This document shows, one piece after another, positions 6,207-9,903 of a DNA stretch of 9,903 bases. The stretch is from an uncultured Candidatus Saccharibacteria bacterium (lineage in GTDB: Bacteria; Patescibacteriota; Saccharimonadia; Saccharimonadales; Saccharimonadaceae). The DNA lies in NCBI GenBank assembly GCA_948648655.1, contig CAPKVJ010000016.1, forward strand, positions 1-9,903, written 5' to 3'. The notes beneath the pieces were generated by a model, which was given only the letters and a program-made list of their open reading frames with translations, made no database searches and had not been told where the DNA came from. Made by a program: the position numbers and the translations under genes. Position 1 is the stretch's first letter. Each line of letters opens with the position of its first letter.

Positions 6207-6235
6207 TGCCGTAGCCACCCTACATCACGGCACTA
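6204..6235. terminator. Hairpin between convergent genes (probable bidirectional terminator)
   Basis: TAGTGCCGT (6204-6212) pairs perfectly with ACGGCACTA (6227-6235) around a 14-base loop. The first three bases are the stop codon of the DsbA-like gene, and hisS ends 10 bases beyond on the other strand. No T-run follows on either side, so termination would be inefficient or the hairpin may protect 3' ends. Confidence 0.55.
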
Positions 6236-6244
6236 CGCCGCCCT

Positions 6245-7540
6245 CTATAACTCCTGCACTGTTTCTTCGCCACTCTCCAAATCGCGTAGCTTATACTCTC
6301 CGCTCTTGATCTCGTCTTCACCCAGTACGGCTACATACTTCGCCGTCTTGGCCGCATACTTCATTTTATCTCCTAGCTTTTTGTCCGAAAGTACAATATC
6401 TACGGATTTACCATCGGCGCGCAACCTATCCGCTAATTTTGCCACGCTACTATATTCTGTCTCCGAAAATGGCACTAAACAAACGTCTATCGGCTTCAAG
6501 TCGCTGGCCTCCACGAGCCCATAGTTTTGTAAAATATAAAAGAGTCTCGTTAGCCCAATCGAACCGCCTACGCCAGGAAGTTTTTGGTCGGTATAATGCC
6601 TGGCCAAGTTTTCATAACGTCCACCCGAACAGATCGAGCCAATTTCGCGATAATCTGGTGCTATCGTCTCAAAAACTGTACCCGTATAATAATCTAGTCC
6701 GCGCACGATTAACATATCGGCCCTAGCCTCTACTTCTGTGTCCAATTTTTCCAACGTCATAAAAACTTCTTCAAGCTCTGCGATACCAGTTTGGAAAGTT
6801 GCGTTCTGAAAACCAAATTCGCGTAGCTGCCGTAATACCTCGCGATAATCTCCATTTAGCCCCATGAATGTTGTGATTTTTACAACATTTTCACTACCAA
6901 TATTCAGTTCTTCTAGCGCAGCTACTGTCTTTGCGGGCGGAACTTTTTCCGCATGGTCAACAATTCCAAAAATTTCATCTGCATGCTGCTCTAAATTTAG
7001 CTCTTCCAGCATACCAGATAGAAGTTTGCGATTACTAATTCGTATAACGAAGCTCGGCAAAGGTAGTGTGCGAATCGCCTCCGCCAGCGTCGCAATTACT
7101 TCGGCATCGTAGGCTACTGGTAGACTATTGCGCCCGACGACATCCACATCACATTGGTAGAATTCGCGAAAACGTCCCCTCTGGGCTCGCTCACCTCGAA
7201 AATTCCGCCCAATTTGTGTTACCTTAAAAGGAAAACATAAGTCATTCATGTGCTCGACGGTATAGCGCGCTAGTGGTACAGTGTGATCAAACCGCAAAGC
7301 TTGATCCGCATCATTTGCCAGTTCGGCCGTTTTTACTACTTTGTAGATTTGTTTTTCGGTATCACCACCGGCTTTTGCTAGTAAGATTTCGTTACGCTCG
7401 ATTGTTGGTGTCTCAATTTGCAAAAATCCATGCTTCTGGAAAGCCTCGCCAATCCCTGTTTTCAGGCGGTTAAATTCGGCTTGCATTGTCGGCAGCAATT
7501 CCTGCATACCGCTCATCGGTGAAGTATTGATTTTTTTCAT
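6245..7540 (-). CDS. hisS: Histidine--tRNA ligase
   Basis: The 431-residue class II aminoacyl-tRNA synthetase charges tRNA-His with histidine using ATP in the cytoplasm. Visible signatures are the class II entry region ending in ETPTIE (43-48), RFDHTVPLARY (83-93), motif 2 with FRGERAQRGRFREFYQ (114-129; Arg115 and Glu117 contact ATP), the histidine-specific HisA segment RGLDYYTG (280-287), SGGRYENL (305-312) and motif 3 GGSIGLTRL (325-333). The C-terminal 90 residues match the anticodon-binding domain. Length is normal for bacterial HisRS. It lies 26 bases after the stop of the 8811-7567 gene, yet has its own extended -10 (7558-7550) 9 bases before the ATG and no Shine-Dalgarno, so an almost leaderless mRNA is likely. 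Confidence 0.98.
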   Translation of the reverse strand: MKKINTSPMSGMQELLPTMQAEFNRLKTGIGEAFQKHGFLQIETPTIERNEILLAKAGGDTEKQIYKVVKTAELANDADQALRFDHTVPLARYTVEHMNDLCFPFKVTQIGRNFRGERAQRGRFREFYQCDVDVVGRNSLPVAYDAEVIATLAEAIRTLPLPSFVIRISNRKLLSGMLEELNLEQHADEIFGIVDHAEKVPPAKTVAALEELNIGSENVVKITTFMGLNGDYREVLRQLREFGFQNATFQTGIAELEEVFMTLEKLDTEVEARADMLIVRGLDYYTGTVFETIAPDYREIGSICSGGRYENLARHYTDQKLPGVGGSIGLTRLFYILQNYGLVEASDLKPIDVCLVPFSETEYSSVAKLADRLRADGKSVDIVLSDKKLGDKMKYAAKTAKYVAVLGEDEIKSGEYKLRDLESGEETVQEL

Positions 7541-7549
7541 AATAATTCT

Positions 7550-7558
7550 ATTCTATCA
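7550..7558 (-). promoter_or_regulatory. Extended -10 promoter of hisS
   Basis: The minus strand reads TGATAGAAT (7558-7550), with a second overlapping TAGAAT at 7550-7545. No good -35 is visible. The predicted start falls 0-4 bases before the ATG at 7540. The 10-bp palindrome CCGCTAGCGG (7564-7573) lies just upstream and covers the stop codon of the preceding gene. Confidence 0.55.
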
Positions 7559-7566
7559 CAGAACCG

Positions 7567-8811
7567 CTAGCGGACATAATGGTCAAAGATAAATTTTATT
7601 AGTAGGATAACAGCGATGCCGCCAAATACTAACCATAGGATGAAGCTATTATCGGATTTTTGTTGTGATGCTTCTTGCCGATTATCTTGAGGCGAGTCTT
7701 CTCTGGCCTCGACTTTATTTTGTTTTGGCAGAGGGTCAACCACATTCTCCGTTTCGCCAGGATCCCCCTCTTCTGCAGTCTCGATCGCGACGTCGTCTTC
7801 TGATTCGGGTGTCGTCTGCATACTGTAGACCACATTATTTCCACCTCCCATCGTAATATCTCCAGTATCGACAACCTCGTTGTGATTTTCCTCTGGCCCT
7901 CTTTCTGTTATCAAATTTGGATTTTCGACATAATCCATTGGTGGGTAGGTACCTAGCTCCTCATCGGGCGTTTCGTCCTCCACCGGTCCTGGATTCTCCG
8001 GTTCTTCTGTAATTTCGGGCACTTTGCCTTGCTTTAGCAACTCTGCAAATTCCGCATATATGGCTTGATCGTCCGAATCTAAAGCATAATAAGCCAGCAA
8101 AATCCGAGATTTGTTCGCAGTGTCCAAATCTTTATTATCAAGAATTTCTTGCGCTGTATTATCGCGGTATTGCTCAATCTGTGGGATTAAATATCGTCGC
8201 AACATATCATACATGACCTCATTGCCGGTCTCATCATTCCAGCTTTCTTTGCGCAGACCGTAATCCGTGACCACATAACGCTCTCCAGTTCGCTCAAGGT
8301 CAAAATAGTGATTTTCCGCCCCCGTCAGGTTGCTATAGAATCTCGCCTTTCGTGCTTGGATCTCAATTATCGCACCTGGCGTCAATTCTATGGTATAGGC
8401 TTTCGGTGTGTCAGGGAAGCGGTAGATAATCTGTTCTGGAGTTGAGACCGCATCATCCACCGCGCTATATTCGCTTGCCAGAAGATTACCATTAGCATCA
8501 AAGATCCTGATATATGTTTCGGATTCAAGCTCATCTGCAGCTGTCATAATGCTTACTTTGCGAAACTCTTCTCCGAAATTTAGCTGGCAGGCCGCCACTT
8601 CAGCTTTATTGACAAGTTTGATGTTTAGAGTATTATTATAAGCCCCCGCCGTGAAGCTATCCAATGCTTGGGATTGAGTTGTCTGCGGGCTATGTGTAGG
8701 CCTGTTTAACATCTTACAGCCCAAACCTCCAAGCATAATTGCAAATACCAAAACCGCAAAAAGCAGGCCTTTTCGGTGTTTATAATAGTCCCAAATCTCA
8801 CCTACTTTCAT
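7567..8811 (-). CDS. Uncharacterised protein with N- and C-terminal transmembrane segments
   Basis: I do not recognise this 414-residue protein. A basic N-terminus (K11-H-R-K14) precedes a hydrophobic segment at 15-31, followed by Cys32. The LGGLGC context is a poor lipobox, so a membrane anchor is more likely than a lipoprotein signal. Residues about 45-250 look like a folded, mixed beta/alpha ectodomain with several predicted-strand stretches (for example TYIRIFDANGNLLASE). Residues about 262-385 are a Pro/Glu/Asp-rich low-complexity stretch that should be extended and negatively charged. Residues 390-408 form a second transmembrane helix with a short basic tail, a tail-anchor-like end. Both ends in the membrane with a long acidic outside loop would suit a cell-surface stalk protein. 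SD AAGG lies 6 bases before the ATG and the promoter is strong. Function is unknown. Confidence 0.85.
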   Translation of the reverse strand: MKVGEIWDYYKHRKGLLFAVLVFAIMLGGLGCKMLNRPTHSPQTTQSQALDSFTAGAYNNTLNIKLVNKAEVAACQLNFGEEFRKVSIMTAADELESETYIRIFDANGNLLASEYSAVDDAVSTPEQIIYRFPDTPKAYTIELTPGAIIEIQARKARFYSNLTGAENHYFDLERTGERYVVTDYGLRKESWNDETGNEVMYDMLRRYLIPQIEQYRDNTAQEILDNKDLDTANKSRILLAYYALDSDDQAIYAEFAELLKQGKVPEITEEPENPGPVEDETPDEELGTYPPMDYVENPNLITERGPEENHNEVVDTGDITMGGGNNVVYSMQTTPESEDDVAIETAEEGDPGETENVVDPLPKQNKVEAREDSPQDNRQEASQQKSDNSFILWLVFGGIAVILLIKFIFDHYVR

Positions 8812-8844
8812 ACTCTGCCTTATCAGATAATACTACTTATACTT

Positions 8845-8873
8845 ATTATATCACAGATACAGTAAAAAATCAA
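8845..8873 (-). promoter_or_regulatory. Promoter of the double-membrane-anchored protein gene
   Basis: The minus strand has TTGATT (8873-8868), a 17-base spacer and TATAAT (8850-8845) with the TGA extension. The predicted start near 8838 gives a leader of about 27 nt containing AAGG as Shine-Dalgarno. It is divergent to the GtrA-like gene within a 121-base intergenic region. Confidence 0.75.
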
Positions 8874-8917
8874 TAGCAAAATGCCAAAACGACTCTCTTT
8901 TTGTAAAAATATATTCA

Positions 8918-8926
8918 TGTTATAAT
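8918..8926 (+). promoter_or_regulatory. Leaderless promoter of the GtrA-like gene
   Basis: The extended -10 TGTTATAAT (8918-8926) ends six bases before the ATG at 8933, the same spacing as at 4849/4856. No Shine-Dalgarno and no convincing -35 is present. Confidence 0.65.
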
Positions 8927-8932
8927 TAAAAA

Positions 8933-9436
8933 ATGGCAAAGAAAAAAGAGGGCGACGTTATCGATCGCCTAGTGGCTTGGGGATGCGGACTACTACATCT
9001 TGACAAACACATCAAAGTCTTTCAGCAATTGGCGAAGTTCGTCATCGTCGGGTTTACTAATACAGCGATCAACTGGCTCATCTCCTTTTCGTTATATTTA
9101 ATTCCTAATTTTTCACCGTTGTGGGCGAATACCATTGCTTTTGCCGTCTCGACGGTATTCAATTTCTGGGCCAGCACCAAATGGGTATTCAATACTACCA
9201 ACAAGAAGTCCAAACAGCGGCTCTTCATTGAATTTGCTGTCCTCAACGGGTTCTCTTTCTTGGCTTTTGATATCGGCCTTTATGCCGCGCTATATTATGA
9301 ACTCCACTGGCACAAGGTCATTTCCAAAATCGTTACCTCTGCCTTTAGTATGGTTTTCAATTTTATCACTCGCAAACTTTTCCTTGAAGATAATAATAAG
9401 CTCAAAGCTAAATTGCACTTATCGACGAATAAGTGA
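8933..9436 (+). CDS. GtrA-like (PF04138) four-helix membrane protein
   Basis: The 167-residue protein has four hydrophobic segments at about 34-57, 63-81, 98-121 and 128-146 and the family's typical sequence landmarks: KFVIVGFTNTAINW (35-48) in helix 1, FNFWASTKWVF (76-86) after helix 2, and FNFITRKLF (142-150) after helix 4. GtrA-like proteins are thought to translocate polyprenyl-phosphate-linked sugars for cell-surface polysaccharide or glycan modification. Length fits, with about 30 extra charged and amphipathic residues at the N-terminus. No glycosyltransferase lies next to it in the window. It ends in tandem TGA TGA 22 bases before tRNA-Cys, and it appears leaderless. Confidence 0.93.
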   Translation: MAKKKEGDVIDRLVAWGCGLLHLDKHIKVFQQLAKFVIVGFTNTAINWLISFSLYLIPNFSPLWANTIAFAVSTVFNFWASTKWVFNTTNKKSKQRLFIEFAVLNGFSFLAFDIGLYAALYYELHWHKVISKIVTSAFSMVFNFITRKLFLEDNNKLKAKLHLSTNK

Positions 9437-9441
9437 TGATA

Positions 9442-9450
9442 TGCTAGAAT
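9442..9450 (+). promoter_or_regulatory. Extended -10 promoter of tRNA-Cys
   Basis: TGCTAGAAT (9442-9450) lies 8 bases before the tRNA, just downstream of the GtrA stop. The predicted start is near 9457, so the primary transcript would begin almost at the mature 5' end. There is no clear -35. Confidence 0.55.
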
Positions 9451-9458
9451 AAAATTAC

Positions 9459-9532
9459 GGCACTGTGGCGGAGTGGTTACGCAGAGGTCTGCAAAACCTT
9501 GTACACCGGTTCAATTCCGGTCGGTGCCTCCA
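9459..9532 (+). tRNA. tRNA-Cys(GCA)
   Basis: The acceptor GGCACTG pairs with CGGTGCC, followed by the discriminator U that is typical of cysteine tRNAs and an encoded CCA (9530-9532). The anticodon loop CTGCAAA gives GCA. The T-arm CCGGTTCAATTCCGG is regular. Length is 74 nt. Confidence 0.96.
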
Positions 9533-9553
9533 TGTTTATATCTTGACCTTGAT

Positions 9554-9600
9554 AAAAAAATAAGTAAGGCGTTTATTCGTTTTTACGGATGAACGCCTTA
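9554..9600 (-). terminator. Strong hairpin terminator shared by tRNA-Cys and the FISUMP gene
   Basis: A 16-bp stem (9565-9580 with 9585-9600, two G-U pairs) with a TTTT loop. On the minus strand it is followed by CTTA and seven T (9560-9554), so it best terminates the FISUMP gene. On the plus strand it lies 32 bases after tRNA-Cys and could stop that transcript too, though without a T-run. Confidence 0.8.
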
Positions 9601-9647
9601 TATTACTGAATGAAATTAAACCCTTCTATCCTCCTACTACCTATACT

Positions 9648-9903
9648 CTAACTAGCTAGGCAGCGGAGGGGGAAACCGTACCAACGATTGTAGCCACCTG
9701 ATGGATAAACCCCACTAGTGTTGAAATCTAGATCGTAAGCGTAATCAATGCTAGAGTAGGACACTGACGACCAATGGTACCCACCTTGCCCAGAAAATCT
9801 CAATTTACTAATACTGATGCCAATTACCCCGCTGCGCACAAAGCCCCTCTTTACTTTGTGCGCAGCGGGAGTATTGGCAGAGTTAAGCAGACTGGTCCAT
9901 CTA
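9648..9903 (-). CDS. FISUMP-domain protein, C-terminal part (partial, runs off right edge)
   Basis: The frame is open from the right edge to TAG at 9650-9648, giving 84 residues of C-terminus. No start is visible; a GTG at 9839 is in frame but internal to the domain. The sequence fits the end of a FISUMP domain (PF09603, Fibrobacter succinogenes major paralogous domain): WTSLLNSANTP, KRGFVRSG, GGYHWSSVSYSS, YDLDFNTSGVYPS and the terminal RWYGFPLRCLAS. Such domains occur in secreted, surface-displayed or pilin-like proteins, often as many paralogues, and are related to C-type-lectin/FGE folds. The Tyr/Ser/Asp/Asn-rich final 45 residues are the part expected to vary between paralogues. It contains a perfect 16-bp inverted repeat. 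Family fairly sure, function unknown. Confidence 0.85.
   Translation of the reverse strand, partial: RWTSLLNSANTPAAHKVKRGFVRSGVIGISISKLRFSGQGGYHWSSVSYSSIDYAYDLDFNTSGVYPSGGYNRWYGFPLRCLAS
9828..9869. repeat. Perfect 16-bp inverted repeat inside the FISUMP coding sequence
   Basis: CCCGCTGCGCACAAAG (9828-9843) and its exact complement (9854-9869) flank a 10-base loop. The repeat is GC-rich, lies entirely within the open frame (encoding about T-P-A-A-H-K-V-K-R-G-F-V-R-S-G) and is not followed by a T-run. It could form a stable mRNA hairpin or a DNA cruciform. Confidence 0.85.

Noticed and set aside
9648..9839. GTG at 9839 as the true start of a 63-residue protein
   Set aside because: The frame continues upstream to the window edge with sequence that fits the FISUMP domain (WTSLLNSANTP), and no Shine-Dalgarno precedes the GTG.
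1..9903. CRISPR array, insertion sequence, integrase or phage genes
   Set aside because: No regularly spaced direct repeats, transposase or integrase motifs, or tRNA-associated duplications were seen on either strand.

Overview
The window looks like a piece of a small-genome Candidatus Saccharibacteria (TM7, CPR/Patescibacteria) chromosome or a close relative. This is an inference. It rests on the mix of very short intergenic gaps, a FISUMP-domain surface protein, a MucBP-repeat surface protein, a GtrA-like membrane protein, an isolated UbiB-like kinase and genes that appear to be transcribed without leaders. The genetic code looks standard: TAA, TAG and TGA all serve as stops, and the GtrA gene ends in a tandem TGA TGA. 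This argues against the TGA=Gly lineages (Gracilibacteria/Absconditabacteria). All three tRNAs carry an encoded CCA. No mobile element, CRISPR array or rRNA was seen.

Layout. (1) 1-2377, minus: the 5' 792 codons of a large surface protein. It has two N-terminal hydrophobic segments, an uncharacterised ectodomain and at least five MucBP-like repeats of about 70-75 residues, and it runs off the left edge. Its strong promoter lies about 230 bp upstream of the ATG, which leaves a long structured leader. (2) 2746-3051: divergent tRNA-Leu(CAG) and tRNA-Phe(GAA) genes with back-to-back extended -10 promoters. (3) 3090-4505, plus: a UbiB/ABC1-type atypical kinase without the usual C-terminal membrane anchor. 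(4) 4527-4676, minus: an orphan transcription unit with a consensus promoter, about 116 nt of structured RNA and an intrinsic terminator, and no ORF. It is a candidate new small RNA. (5) 4766-6235, plus: a two-gene operon for a polytopic membrane protein with an intramembrane CPTC motif and a membrane-anchored DsbA-like CPYC thioredoxin-fold protein. It is probably an extracytoplasmic thiol-redox pair. (6) 6245-7540, minus: hisS. (7) 7567-8811, minus: an unrecognised protein with a transmembrane segment at each end. (8) 8933-9436, plus: a GtrA-family membrane protein. (9) 9459-9532: tRNA-Cys(GCA). (10) 9648-9903, minus: the C-terminus of a FISUMP-domain protein with a perfect 16-bp inverted repeat in its coding sequence.

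Regulatory logic. Most promoters share an extended -10, TGNTANAAT. In three genes (4856, 7540 in the minus direction, 8933) this box sits only 6-9 nt before the ATG and there is no Shine-Dalgarno, so the mRNAs should be leaderless or nearly so. The operon-internal gene (5514), the MucBP gene and the 8811 gene instead have Shine-Dalgarno sequences. The most promising new items are the orphan small RNA, the CPTC/CPYC redox pair, the FISUMP gene with its embedded inverted repeat, and the long leader of the adhesin-like gene.
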